Part shown: piece after piece, positions 33,876 through 42,028 of the stretch | How positions within the stretch are numbered: the first letter of the stretch is position 1 | Layout: each line of letters begins with the position of its first letter | DNA from: Mesobacillus campisalis | Lineage (GTDB): Bacteria > Bacillota > Bacilli > Bacillales > Cytobacillaceae | Reading direction: 5' to 3' | Length of the DNA stretch: 64,000 bases | Assembly (NCBI RefSeq): GCF_000986785.1 | Contig: NZ_LAYY01000010.1 | Span: forward strand, 1 to 64,000 | Notes under the pieces: generated by a model | The model's input: the letters and a program-made list of their open reading frames with translations, nothing else | The model's database searches: none | Told to the model about the DNA's origin: nothing | Program-made: the position numbers and the translations under genes

Positions 33876-34931
33876 CTACATCCTGCCTTCCCGCCCAATC
33901 ACCGGGAACCCGGATGCCTTCGTGAGGCGGTTCATGATCGCGGCACCGACGCCGGTTTCCTCAAAAACCTCGCCAAAGATAATGTCGACAGAGCTTTCAT
34001 TAAACGCCCTTAAGGTGTCATAAAGGTTCTCGGCCACGCTTTCCGGCTCGCTCCGCCGGCCGCAGGCAAAAATACTGTCCGCCTTGTAGCGGCCCGCATT
34101 TTCCTCGGTCGTCATGACGCCGACCTTCAACCCCTGTGCCCGCTTTTCATTCACCAATTCCTGGATTTCCGCAGCATTGCCGTCAACCAGATACAAAGGT
34201 GCGTTCGGGGCATAATGGCGGTATTTCATTCCCGGAGATTTCGGCGCCTGTTCCGGATCGGCAAGCGCCGGGTCCGCAGACACCTCGCCGACAACCTCTT
34301 CCAGCTGCTCGCGCGTGACACCTCCCGGACGCAAAATAACCGGCACTTCTGCTGTACAGTCAACCACCGTGGACTCCACTCCGACCCCTGTCGGCCCGCC
34401 GTCCACAATCCCGGCAATCCTGCCTTCCAGATCATCGGCTACATGACGGGCCGTTGTCGGGCTAGGCCTCCCTGATAAATTGGCGCTTGGAGCGGCAATC
34501 GGCAGACCTGTAGCCTCAATGACAGCCAGTGCCACCGGATGGTCCGGCATTCTGACTGCCACGGTTGCAAGCCCGGCTGTTGCCAGCTCGGACAGACGGC
34601 CTTCCTTTTTCTCCAGCACCAGCGTCAGCGGGCCCGGCCAAAAGGCCTTCATCAGTTTCCTCGCCTGCTCCGGCACTTCAGCGACAAAACCTTCAAGCTG
34701 TTTTTCATCTGCAATATGAATAATGAGCGGGTTATCACCCGGCCGCCCTTTTGCGCTAAAAATCTTCTCGACCGCGTCGTCGCTCTCCGCATTTCCACCC
34801 AGTCCGTAAACGGTTTCCGTCGGCAGGGCGACCACTTCATTTTGTTTCAGCATTTCTGCCGCCTGTGTAATTTGTGGATATGTTACTAAGTTACCCACAG
34901 ATTTATCCACTGTCCACATTTTCGTTTTCAT
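33876..34931 (-). CDS. sua5: L-threonylcarbamoyladenylate synthase (Sua5/YwlC type)
   Basis: Sua5 makes threonylcarbamoyl-AMP from Thr, bicarbonate and ATP for the t6A modification of ANN-decoding tRNAs. The 351 aa hold a YrdC domain (about 20-210: ALPTETVYGLGGNA, KGRPGDNPLIIHI, GLPIAAPSANLSG) and a C-terminal Sua5 domain. RBS AAGGGAG fits ATG 34931. Several DnaA-box-like sequences lie in its first codons and upstream. Confidence 0.95.
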   Translation of the reverse strand: MKTKMWTVDKSVGNLVTYPQITQAAEMLKQNEVVALPTETVYGLGGNAESDDAVEKIFSAKGRPGDNPLIIHIADEKQLEGFVAEVPEQARKLMKAFWPGPLTLVLEKKEGRLSELATAGLATVAVRMPDHPVALAVIEATGLPIAAPSANLSGRPSPTTARHVADDLEGRIAGIVDGGPTGVGVESTVVDCTAEVPVILRPGGVTREQLEEVVGEVSADPALADPEQAPKSPGMKYRHYAPNAPLYLVDGNAAEIQELVNEKRAQGLKVGVMTTEENAGRYKADSIFACGRRSEPESVAENLYDTLRAFNESSVDIIFGEVFEETGVGAAIMNRLTKASGFPVIGREGRM

Positions 34932-35154
34932 GCTTGTCTCCCTTTGCTTTTTGGGATCTCAATCCCTAAACTAGTTCAATTATCCCTATTTTCATGGGAC
35001 TGCACTGTTAATTTCTATGAAAGTATAAAAGAAGTCCCCATGGAAGACAAGTTATTATCCACAATTTGTGCATAATTTGCGCTTTTCAGTGGATAACTTT
35101 GCGGACATATCCACATTTTACAAAGGCATCTTCATCACAATGCAGTTATCCACA
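34873..35154. promoter_or_regulatory. Cluster of DnaA boxes at the sua5/ywlB junction
   Basis: Two perfect TTATCCACA boxes occur at 35055-35063 and 35146-35154. One-mismatch or allowed variants are at 34873 (reverse ATATCCACA), 34891 (TTACCCACA), 34903 (TTATCCACT), 35067 (reverse TTATGCACA), 35088 (reverse TTATCCACT) and 35107 (ATATCCACA). Eight sites in 282 bases is far above chance. B. subtilis has a known strong DnaA-binding region at ywlC, the same locus. Likely roles are DnaA titration or transcription control. Confidence 0.75.
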
Positions 35155-35555
35155 TCCAAAGCCTGCTTCATGTGGCTGTTTTTATACAGGCTGACAGGCA
35201 GGTCTTCCGTCTTTTGAAAGCCCATATTTTGAAAAAAAGACGCTGCCTGCTCTTTATTGGTGGCCAAGTAAAGAGCGTTAAGCTGCTTTTTTTCCGCCAT
35301 CGCGACCACCCGGTCAAACAGGAGCAGCACATCTCCCTGGGAGGTGCCAGGTGACAGTACGAACGAGCGCAGCAGCCCGGCGCTTCCTGCAGGCTCGATG
35401 CCGATGCAGGCCTTCAGGTTTCCGTTTCTTGTTTCCAACAGGGAATAAAATTCAATATGGTCAGCCACTCCGTCACAGCTGACATTTGCCTGCGCTAAAA
35501 AAGATTCCAGTCTTTTTATATCCTTCACTTCTGCTTCACGAATATGCTCTTCCAT
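35118..35555 (-). CDS. GNAT family N-acetyltransferase (YwlB-like)
   Basis: This 145-aa protein has a GNAT fold. An early beta strand is followed by LLRSFVLSPGTSQGDVLLLF (about 61-80), which resembles the acetyl-CoA loop region, and LYLATNKEQAASFFQNMGF (about 95-113) is the usual last motif. The place beside sua5 is that of B. subtilis ywlB. The substrate is unknown. I prefer ATG 35555 with GGGGTGG upstream; GTG 35564 is an alternative. The C-terminal coding end contains a perfect DnaA box. Confidence 0.75.
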   Translation of the reverse strand: MEEHIREAEVKDIKRLESFLAQANVSCDGVADHIEFYSLLETRNGNLKACIGIEPAGSAGLLRSFVLSPGTSQGDVLLLFDRVVAMAEKKQLNALYLATNKEQAASFFQNMGFQKTEDLPVSLYKNSHMKQALDVDNCIVMKMPL

Positions 35556-35633
35556 TTTCTCCACCCCGCTTTTTCATCTCTACTAATATGTATGGAGCCG
35601 GGAGAAAAATAGAACTATTTCTGCTAGAGACAG

Positions 35634-35664
35634 AAAAACCCGGTACTGCTTTAGCAGCACCGGG
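35634..35664 (-). terminator. Terminator of the KGG-repeat gene
   Basis: CCCGGTGCTGCT-AA-AGCAGTACCGGG stem-loop followed by TTTTTCTG on the minus strand, about 40 bases after the stop. Confidence 0.85.
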
Positions 35665-35705
35665 CCCCTCGATGTTTGTTCGGTTTTTAGTTAAGTTGCA
35701 TTCTA

Positions 35706-36095
35706 TTAATTGTTGTTGTTGCGTGCATTGCCGCCTTTTTCGCCAATTTCGCGGTAGAAGTCTTTGTCATGGTTCTCGGAAGTTGCTTCTCCGCCTTTGC
35801 GGCCAATTTCCTGATAGAACTCTTTGTCATGGTTCTCGGAAGTCGCTTCTCCGCCTTTGCGGCCAATTTCCTGATAGAACTCCTTATCATGGCTCTCAGC
35901 GGTTGCTTCCCCGCCTTTACGGCCAATTTCCTGGTAGAAATCCTTATCATGGTTCTCAGCGGTTGCTTCCCCGCCTTTGCGTCCAATTTCCTGATAAAAC
36001 TCGCTGCCATGGTTCTCGGCTGTTGCTTCGCCGCCCATGCGTCCCCGTTCCTCACGTGACATTTTATCGTTATTGTTGCTATTGTTTTTTGCCAT
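35706..36095 (-). CDS. Glycine/glutamate-rich KGG-repeat stress protein (GsiB-like)
   Basis: This 129-aa, highly hydrophilic protein is built from five KGG-type repeats of 20 residues, each like EFYQEIGRKGGEATAENHDK, with a GRMGGEA start and an Asn-rich tail. Such proteins resemble B. subtilis GsiB and plant LEA proteins and are induced by general stress. Their molecular role is thought to be protection during desiccation or glucose starvation. RBS AAGGAGTGAGAG precedes the ATG, and a SigB-like promoter lies about 45 bases upstream. Not present at this locus in the B. subtilis backbone. Confidence 0.82.
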   Translation of the reverse strand: MAKNNSNNNDKMSREERGRMGGEATAENHGSEFYQEIGRKGGEATAENHDKDFYQEIGRKGGEATAESHDKEFYQEIGRKGGEATSENHDKEFYQEIGRKGGEATSENHDKDFYREIGEKGGNARNNNN

Positions 36096-36141
36096 GATCT
36101 CTCACTCCTTCAGGTTGTTGTTTTGTTGTTACACTCCTTAT

Positions 36142-36167
36142 TTATCCGCTTCTCCGGAGTTTAAAAC
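36142..36167 (-). promoter_or_regulatory. Candidate SigB promoter of the KGG-repeat gene
   Basis: GTTTTA (36162-36167) and GGATAA (36142-36147) on the minus strand are spaced by 14 bases, resembling the SigB pattern GTTTAA-N12-14-GGGTAT. gsiB of B. subtilis is a strong SigB gene. Confidence 0.45.
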
Positions 36168-36281
36168 AGCTTGTAAGAATCTTTAATCTGCTTGTCTTAT
36201 AGAAGTAATATTTTTGGTAAAAAGGGCGGCTTTTTTACCATAGTGACCATGTTTTACCAGTGGACAACCATTTTTTATATT

Positions 36282-36313
36282 AAAAAACCAGCCTATCACA
36301 TTGGAAAGGCTGG
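36282..36313 (-). terminator. Terminator downstream of spoIIR
   Basis: CCAGCCT-n12-AGGCTGG stem-loop followed by TTTTTTAATAT on the minus strand, after the 131-bp repeat. A second hairpin (GGTAAAAA...TTTTTTACC, 36213-36236) lies further on. The 36096-36509 gap holds these, the SigB promoter and the repeat. Confidence 0.7.
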
Positions 36314-36345
36314 CTAAATTCTTTTCAAGCTGCTTCAAATAGAAT

Positions 36346-36476
36346 GTTGATTTCCGTTCCAGGCGCTTCGCTTTCCGCGGGGCGGGCGGTGAGCCTCCTC
36401 GTCGCTATTGCTCCTGCGGGGTCTCACCTGTCCCGCTGATCCCGCAGGAGTCTTCGCGCCTTCCACTCCAATCAAC
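36346..36476. repeat. 131-bp structured repeat, copy 2 (after spoIIR)
   Basis: Same length and ends as the copy at 13935-14065, in the same orientation: GTTGATTTCCGTTCC at one end, CTTCCACTCCAATCAAC at the other, plus the shared GCGCTTCGCTTTCCGCGG and CCCGCAGGAGTCTTCGCG blocks. The centre (about 40 bases) differs. Confidence 0.75.
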
Positions 36477-36509
36477 ATGCTTTAACCTCAATATATCCTT
36501 CTTTAAAAT

Positions 36510-37148
36510 TTACCCAAAAATCTTATTCCACAGATCGACAAGGAAGAAGCGGACTTCGACTGGGGATTGGTCTTGTTCTTCGTAAACAGGGGCCTTTTCG
36601 GCGGTTTTTTCTTCTTCTGGACTTTCCTCGAAGCCCTCGCTTGTGGCTTCGCCGTTGGAAAAGTCGAGGAAGCACAGCGGCGGGAACAGTACGCACCACC
36701 AGTTCGAGCCTGTGCCCTCACCGAGCGTTATTAAAATCGCTTCGTATTCACCGGCCGGGTAGAGGAACTGGCCATACAGCTTGGTTGGAAAGCTGACCGT
36801 GCCAAATTCGGTTTTTACACTCTGGTCCAATCCCTGCGAGGCGATGACTTCCTCGGCAATCTGCTGGATTTCCGGCAGCCTTGACTGAATCAGGGTCCGC
36901 GCTTCGTCGAGCGAGGTCAGATCCTGCACCCAGTTGGTGATTTCAGCGTTAACTGCATCCCTCACAAGGCGTTTGGCTTCCTGGTCCTTCGCCGAATCGC
37001 TGTCGGCAAGGATTCGCAGGCGGATCGCTTCATTCGGAATGACCATCGGATCCTGCGCCGTCGCTTCCGCCTGCGGCATATATAAATTTAAAATAGTAGC
37101 TATCGATAATAAAAGAATATAAAGTCCTGCAAGTAGTTTTGTTTTCAT
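36510..37148 (-). CDS. spoIIR: Stage II sporulation protein R
   Basis: SpoIIR is the forespore signal that crosses the septum to trigger SpoIIGA processing of pro-SigE. The 212-aa protein has a signal or anchor segment (about 3-22, LLAGLYILLLSIATILNL), then the SpoIIR domain with IRLRILADSDSAKDQEAKRL (about 42-61) and YEAILITLGEGTGSNWWCVL. The C-terminal 45 residues are acidic before FFLVDLWNKIFG. The start is ATG 37148 (MKTKLLAG); its RBS GGTGCTGG is weak. A SigF-like promoter is 27 bases upstream. Confidence 0.92.
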   Translation of the reverse strand: MKTKLLAGLYILLLSIATILNLYMPQAEATAQDPMVIPNEAIRLRILADSDSAKDQEAKRLVRDAVNAEITNWVQDLTSLDEARTLIQSRLPEIQQIAEEVIASQGLDQSVKTEFGTVSFPTKLYGQFLYPAGEYEAILITLGEGTGSNWWCVLFPPLCFLDFSNGEATSEGFEESPEEEKTAEKAPVYEEQDQSPVEVRFFLVDLWNKIFG

Positions 37149-37174
37149 TTCCAGCACCGTCCCTTCACTAGTCA

Positions 37175-37204
37175 CAGTGTGGACAGTTTGCTAGATTCTT
37201 AAAC
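37175..37204 (-). promoter_or_regulatory. Candidate SigF promoter of spoIIR
   Basis: GTTTA (37200-37204) and GTCCACACTG (37175-37184) on the minus strand are spaced by 15 bases, as in the SigF pattern GYATA-N15-GGNNANNNTR with one mismatch in each box. The spoIIQ site at 1473 has the same T at the second -10 position. Confidence 0.4.
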
Positions 37205-37290
37205 TATCAAGTTGAAATTGTTTTATGATTTATTTGCGGTGGTCAGGAGGCCTTCCCGCGGCTGCGGAGCCTCCATTCCAACCCGCTTAC

Positions 37291-38862
37291 TCATCCATTC
37301 CCCTGCAGCTTCCGCTTTTCTGCCAGGAGGCGCTGAAATTCCTGCTCCAGCTCCGGTGTGGGTGCGATGCTCAACCTGCTCAGCACGTCTGTCAGCCTTG
37401 TTTCAATAATCAGCCTCACATCCTCCCCCGCGTCCCGCTCCTTGGGGACGTATTCCCGGAATTCCTGATAGGTGCCTTCAAACAGCTTTATTTCACCATT
37501 GCTTATTTCAAGGATCGAGGTGGCCACATTTTCCACCAGCCGGCGGTCATGCGAGACGAACAGCACGCTGCCGCTGTAGTCTTTTAACAAAGATTCAAGT
37601 GCTTCCACCGATTGAAGGTCAAGAAAGTTGGTCGGTTCATCAAGAACCAGTGTGTTCAGGTCGCTGACAAACAGCTTCGCCAAGGCAACCTTGACACGTT
37701 CGCCGCCGCTCAGCACACGTACTGGTTTATGCACATCGTCCCTGAAAAAGTGCAGCCGCGCCAGGACCGTGCGGATCAAGCTTTCTCCCTGGCTGGAGGC
37801 AGAGCTGACATTTTCCAAAATCGACTTCTCCACATCGAGAATGTCGATGTTCTGGCTAAAATAACCGACTTTTACAGCAGGAGACATCGTAATGCCCTTT
37901 TCCTCACTGAGCAGCTTTTTCAGCAGTGTTGTTTTGCCGCTGCCATTGGCGCCGATGATGGCCAGCTTGTCGCCGCCGCGAACCTCAAAGCTGGCTTCCC
38001 TCCATAAAGCCTTCTTGCCGATTTGCCCCTTCAGCTTTTCAGCCCGGAGAATGATCCGGTTTTTAAAGCTTTCTTCATTGTGCAGCTCCATTTTAATTGC
38101 TGGTGCTTCTCTTGCCTTTTCAACCTTTTCAAGTTTTTCCAGCCTGGTTTCGATTGCTTTGGCGGTTTGTTCAAGCTTCTTTTGCTTTTTGGCAAAATAC
38201 GGCTTGGCACCCGTGATTCTCGCTTCCGAAAGGCTGACTTTCTTAGGAGCCTTCGTCGCCCGCTCCGCCTTCTTCACCTTCAGAGCCAGAGCTTCCTCCA
38301 GCTGCCTTTTCTTTTTTTCGTATTTCTCAAAGGCCTGCTCGTGCTGGCGGAGCTCCAGTTCCTTCTGGGCGGCATAGTCGGAATAATTGCCTTTGTATTG
38401 TTTTATTTTTCCTTCTTCCAACTCCCAGATTGCGGTGCAAAGAGCATCGAGAAACGCGCGGTCATGCGAGACAAGAACAAGCGCCCCCTGCCAGTTTCCA
38501 AGCTTTTTTTCGAGCCAGGCAATATGGCCGGTGTCAAGATGGGTGGTCGGTTCATCTGCCAACAGCAGTGCCGGGCTGCTGGCCAGCGCCTGTTTGATAT
38601 ACTCCTGCGTCACTTCCCCGCCGCTTTGCGTGCTGTCCGTTCTTTTCAGCTGCGGCAGAAGTTCGCAGGTGCCATTTCTTGCAATCGTCCCGTTCTCCGG
38701 CTCCCTTTGCCCGGCCAGGATTTCTAGCAGCGTCGTCTTGCCGCTCCCATTCCGGCCGACAAGGCCTATCACATCACCCTTATCGATCTGCAGCTTTTCA
38801 ATATCCACAAGAAGACGGTCTTTCATAAACAGTTTTATCTGATTTGCTTCCAGCAAGGTCAT
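37291..38862 (-). CDS. ABC-F family ATPase, probable ribosome-protection protein
   Basis: This 523-aa soluble protein has two ABC domains and no membrane part. Walker A motifs are GRNGSGKTT (about 36-44) and GANGSGKTT (about 312-320); signatures SGGEVTQ and LSGGERVK and Walker B LLADEPTTHLD and LVLDEPTNFLD are present. A long charged linker (about 165-290) would reach the peptidyl transferase centre. The architecture fits the Vga/Msr/VmlR type, which displaces lincosamides, streptogramins, pleuromutilins or macrolides; I cannot tell which. A leader with a terminator hairpin and tiny uORF precedes it. It is inserted between spoIIR and prmC relative to B. subtilis. Confidence 0.85.
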   Translation of the reverse strand: MTLLEANQIKLFMKDRLLVDIEKLQIDKGDVIGLVGRNGSGKTTLLEILAGQREPENGTIARNGTCELLPQLKRTDSTQSGGEVTQEYIKQALASSPALLLADEPTTHLDTGHIAWLEKKLGNWQGALVLVSHDRAFLDALCTAIWELEEGKIKQYKGNYSDYAAQKELELRQHEQAFEKYEKKKRQLEEALALKVKKAERATKAPKKVSLSEARITGAKPYFAKKQKKLEQTAKAIETRLEKLEKVEKAREAPAIKMELHNEESFKNRIILRAEKLKGQIGKKALWREASFEVRGGDKLAIIGANGSGKTTLLKKLLSEEKGITMSPAVKVGYFSQNIDILDVEKSILENVSSASSQGESLIRTVLARLHFFRDDVHKPVRVLSGGERVKVALAKLFVSDLNTLVLDEPTNFLDLQSVEALESLLKDYSGSVLFVSHDRRLVENVATSILEISNGEIKLFEGTYQEFREYVPKERDAGEDVRLIIETRLTDVLSRLSIAPTPELEQEFQRLLAEKRKLQGNG

Positions 38863-38903
38863 GGTATCATCCCCATTTTTTCTGATTTAGCGGGGACTCT
38901 TAA

Positions 38904-38938
38904 GCAAAACAAAAAGCCCCCTATTCAGAATAGGAGGC
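38904..38938 (-). terminator. Leader terminator (attenuator) before the ABC-F gene
   Basis: GCCTCCTATT-CTG-AATAGGGGGC stem-loop followed by TTTTTGTTTTG on the minus strand stops 42 bases before the ABC-F start codon. It lies downstream of the leader promoter, so it is an attenuator rather than the end of prmC. The 38863-39199 gap is this leader. Confidence 0.7.
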
Positions 38939-39084
38939 ATAGGCGTACAGCAAAGAGACCTCTCCCCTTGCGCCAACGTCAAAGTCCTATCCTATCCTGA
39001 AAACTCCAATTGAGGCATCGCAAAATAAGCAGACTGTCCTGCTTAAAAATTGGCCTTCAATTAGCTGGTTTTCGAAAAATAGGA

Positions 39085-39096
39085 TTAGAACTTCAT
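39085..39096 (-). CDS. Three-codon leader uORF (Met-Lys-Phe)
   Basis: ATG AAG TTC TAA lies in the leader behind GAAGGGTGACCC; an overlapping two-codon frame (ATG CAA TGA) starts 5 bases earlier. Very short uORFs are used by drug-responsive attenuators of ABC-F genes, where a stalled ribosome prevents terminator formation. Translation here is inference. Confidence 0.4.
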   Translation of the reverse strand: MKF

Positions 39097-39131
39097 TGCA
39101 TTGGGTCACCCTTCCGTTTTTTATTACTATA

Positions 39132-39161
39132 ACCATAATGGATTGGTAGCGAAGATGTCAA
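39132..39161 (-). promoter_or_regulatory. Candidate SigA promoter of the ABC-F leader
   Basis: A perfect TTGACA (39156-39161) and TATGGT (39132-39137) on the minus strand are spaced by 18 bases, about 270 bases upstream of the ABC-F start. The site is 38 bases past the prmC stop. Confidence 0.55.
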
Positions 39162-39199
39162 CTGTAATTTCCAAAAATGGGCAAAAGGAGGTACCATGG

Positions 39200-40060
39200 T
39201 CAGCCAATCTCGGCGTACACCATCCGGTCCTTGCCATTGATGTCATCGACAATCTCCACTTTTGCCTGCGGGAATGCATTCTCTAGCAAGCCTGCCACTG
39301 CCACTCCCTGCCCAGCGCCGATTTCAAAGGCCACCAGGCTTTTTTCCTTGAGGACAAGCGGCAGCTCCTCCATAAAACGGCGGTACAAATTCAGCCCGTC
39401 CTCCCCGGCGAACAAAGCAAGATGCGGCTCGTGTTCGGTGACGACCTCGGACATCCACGACTGGTCGCCTGCCGGGATATACGGCGGATTGGAAATAATT
39501 CCGTCAAACTTCTTTCCAGACTGAATCAGCGGCTGCAGCAAATCCCCTTGTTTAAAATCAACCTCAGCGCCGAGGGCGGCAGCATTTTTCCTGGCGGTTG
39601 CCAGTGCTTCAGGCGAAAGGTCGGTCGCCGTCACATTCAGGGATGGCCTCTCGAGCTTCAGAGTGACAGCAATCGCACCGCTTCCGGTTCCAATGTCGGC
39701 CAGCTGCAGGTTTTCCTGCATGCCAAACATTTTTTCCAGCCGCAGGAGCGTCCCCTCAATCAGCTCTTCCGTTTCCGGCCGCGGAATCAGCACCGAAGGA
39801 TTGACCATGAACCTCCGCCCGTAAAATTCCTCATGGCCGATGATGTACTGAACTGGGACTCCTTCATAATGGCGCACCACAGCCTGTTCAAAAGCTGCCC
39901 ACATCTCCGGGGCCAGCCCGTCGCGCATGCTGGCGAACAATTGGGCCCGGCTCATGCCGGCATAATGGCGAAGCAGGATTTCCCCCGCGTTTTCATCCCG
40001 CCCTTTTTCTTTTAAAAAAGAAGAAGCCCAGTTCAGGGCTTCGAATACTTTTCTACTCAT
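39200..40060 (-). CDS. prmC: Release factor glutamine methyltransferase
   Basis: PrmC methylates the Gln of the GGQ motif in RF1 and RF2 using SAM. The 286-aa protein has a helical N-terminal substrate domain, the SAM-binding [14 protein letters not shown] (about 121-134) and the catalytic ISNPPYIP (about 190-197). Start ATG 40060 overlaps the end of prfA by 8 bases, so the two are translationally coupled. The longer upstream frame runs inside prfA and is not used. Confidence 0.95.
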   Translation of the reverse strand: MSRKVFEALNWASSFLKEKGRDENAGEILLRHYAGMSRAQLFASMRDGLAPEMWAAFEQAVVRHYEGVPVQYIIGHEEFYGRRFMVNPSVLIPRPETEELIEGTLLRLEKMFGMQENLQLADIGTGSGAIAVTLKLERPSLNVTATDLSPEALATARKNAAALGAEVDFKQGDLLQPLIQSGKKFDGIISNPPYIPAGDQSWMSEVVTEHEPHLALFAGEDGLNLYRRFMEELPLVLKEKSLVAFEIGAGQGVAVAGLLENAFPQAKVEIVDDINGKDRMVYAEIG

Positions 40061-41126
40061 TGCTGGCATTCTCCAGGCGGCTGGACTGGTCTTCCATGAT
40101 GAGGGCGTCGATGACTTCATCAAGCTTGCCCTGCAAAATCTGGTCCAGCTTTTGGATCGTCAAGCCGATGCGGTGGTCGGTCACGCGGTTTTGCGGGAAG
40201 TTGTACGTACGGATGCGCTCGGAACGGTCCCCTGTACCGACCGCCGATTTACGCACCTGGTCGTATTCAGCCCGTGCTTCCTGCTGGAACTTGTCATAGA
40301 CACGCGCGCGCAGGACCTTCATTGCCCTGTCCTTGTTTTTATGCTGCGATCTTTCATCCTGGGAAGTAACGACGATTCCAGTCGGGATATGTGTCAGACG
40401 GACAGCCGACATCGTCGTGTTAACGCTCTGGCCGCCGGCGCCGCTGGATGCGTACGTGTCAAAGCGGATATCTTTATCATGGATTTCAATGTCGACCTCT
40501 TCCGCTTCCGGAAGGCAGGCCACGGTCGCAGTCGACGTATGGATACGACCACCGGATTCTGTTTCCGGCACACGCTGTACACGGTGTGCCCCATTTTCAA
40601 ACTTCAGCTTGGAGTAGGCGCCGTTTCCGTTGATCATAAAAATGATTTCCTTGAAGCCGCCCACGCCAGTGGAGGTCTGGTCCATCACTTCAACCTTCCA
40701 GCCCTGCGCTTCAGCAAAGCGGCTGTACATGCGGAACAGGTCGCCGGCAAACAAGGCTGCCTCGTCCCCGCCCGCTGCGCCGCGGATTTCCATGATTACG
40801 TTCTTGTCGTCGTTCGGGTCTTTCGGGATCAGCAGGATTTTCAAGCGGGCTTCAAGCTCCTCAACCTGGTCGCTGAGCTCGGAAATTTCCTCCTTCACCA
40901 TCTCGCGCATGTCTGCGTCAAGCTTATCCTCGAGCATTGCCTTGGCGTCCTGCAGCTGCTCTTTCGCTTCTTTATATTCCCGGTAAGCCTGGACGGTTTC
41001 CTGGAGATCGGACTGCTCCTTCGAATACTCGCGCAGCTTTGCCGGATTATTGACAATATCAGGATCACTTAAAAGCTCATTCAGCCTTTCATAGCGGTCC
41101 TCAACGGCTTGAAGACGATCAAACAC
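40053..41126 (-). CDS. prfA: Peptide chain release factor 1
   Basis: RF1 ends translation at UAA and UAG. The 357 aa show the codon-reading PET tripeptide in [17 protein letters not shown] (about 181-197) and the GGQ motif in [14 protein letters not shown] (about 227-240), which reaches the peptidyl transferase centre. The PET form is as in B. subtilis RF1. Its promoter should lie in the short stretch before the repeat array C, or be shared from upstream. Confidence 0.97.
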   Translation of the reverse strand: MFDRLQAVEDRYERLNELLSDPDIVNNPAKLREYSKEQSDLQETVQAYREYKEAKEQLQDAKAMLEDKLDADMREMVKEEISELSDQVEELEARLKILLIPKDPNDDKNVIMEIRGAAGGDEAALFAGDLFRMYSRFAEAQGWKVEVMDQTSTGVGGFKEIIFMINGNGAYSKLKFENGAHRVQRVPETESGGRIHTSTATVACLPEAEEVDIEIHDKDIRFDTYASSGAGGQSVNTTMSAVRLTHIPTGIVVTSQDERSQHKNKDRAMKVLRARVYDKFQQEARAEYDQVRKSAVGTGDRSERIRTYNFPQNRVTDHRIGLTIQKLDQILQGKLDEVIDALIMEDQSSRLENASNE

Positions 41127-41316
41127 AGTACTTCACCTCAAATTTTATATATTAAAATTTATCTTTGTTAAAACCATTGCCCAGAGCAGAGCATGCTAAA
41201 CGGGCATTTTGTATATAGATCCATAACTATTCAATTATAGTATAGGCAGAAACCAGCGTCAAAACCAAATTAGGGGAGGTTTGCAGAGGGCTGCGGACGT
41301 AAGATACTTTTTATTT

Positions 41317-41971
41317 GGACAATAGGTTTGGGTTTTTGGAAAATAGAACTTCCTTTCCGGACAATAGAATTGAGTTTTCCGCTAATAAAAGCTGGGTTTC
41401 GGACAATAGATTTTACTCCGGACAATAAGTTTGCTTTTCTCGACAATAGAACTTCTTTTCAGGACAATAGAATTGGGTTTTCCGCTAATAAAAGCCGGGT
41501 TCCAGACAATAGATTTTGCTTCGGACAATAGGTTTGCTTTTCACGACAATAGAACCTCATTTCCGGACAATAGAATTGGGTTTTCCGCTAATAAAAGCTG
41601 GATTCACGACAATAGATTTTGCTTCGGACAATAGGTTTGCTTTTCACGACAATAGAACCTCATTTCCGGACAATAGAATTGGGTTTCCCGACAATAAAGA
41701 CTGGGTTCACGACAATAGATACTGCTCCAGACAATAGATTTTCCTCCGGACAATAGGTTTGCTTTTCCCGACAATAGAACTTCTTTTCCGGACAATAGAA
41801 CTGGGTTTCCCGCTAATAGAAGCTGGATTCCCGACAATAGGTTTTGCTCCGGACAATAAGTGTGCGTTTCCCGACAATAGAAGCTTATTTTCGGACAATA
41901 AGTTCTCATTTCCCGACAATAAAACCCGCCTACCGGAAAATAAAATCAGCTTTCCTGCTAATAAAACTTCC
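41317..41971 (+). repeat. Intergenic array C: about 30 units of a 21-bp GGACAATAGAA repeat
   Basis: The 902-base gap between prfA and tdk is mostly repeats. Plus-strand units read (G/C)GACAATAG or AATAA plus about 11 bases ending in TTTCC or TTCAC. I count 25 copies of GACAATA plus variants (GCTAATAAAA, GGAAAATA), spaced 19-22 bases. A higher-order repeat of 103 bases (five units) is visible, with GGACAATAGGTTTGC at 41523 and 41626. Open frames of 60-100 codons here are compositional. Confidence 0.75.
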
Positions 41972-41980
41972 CAATAAATC

Positions 41981-42019
41981 AAAAAAGCCAGCCCCTTTCA
42001 CACGCACAGGGCTGGCTTT
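41981..42019 (-). terminator. Terminator of tdk
   Basis: AAGCCAGCCC-n14-GGGCTGGCTT stem-loop followed by TTTTT on the minus strand, 10 bases after the tdk stop. Confidence 0.85.
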
Positions 42020-42028
42020 AAAAAACTA

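Noticed and set aside
39177-39200. AAAAGGAGGTACCATGG on the plus strand as a gene start
   Set aside because: A good RBS and ATG by chance, but the frame ends after a few dozen codons antisense to the conserved prmC C-terminus.
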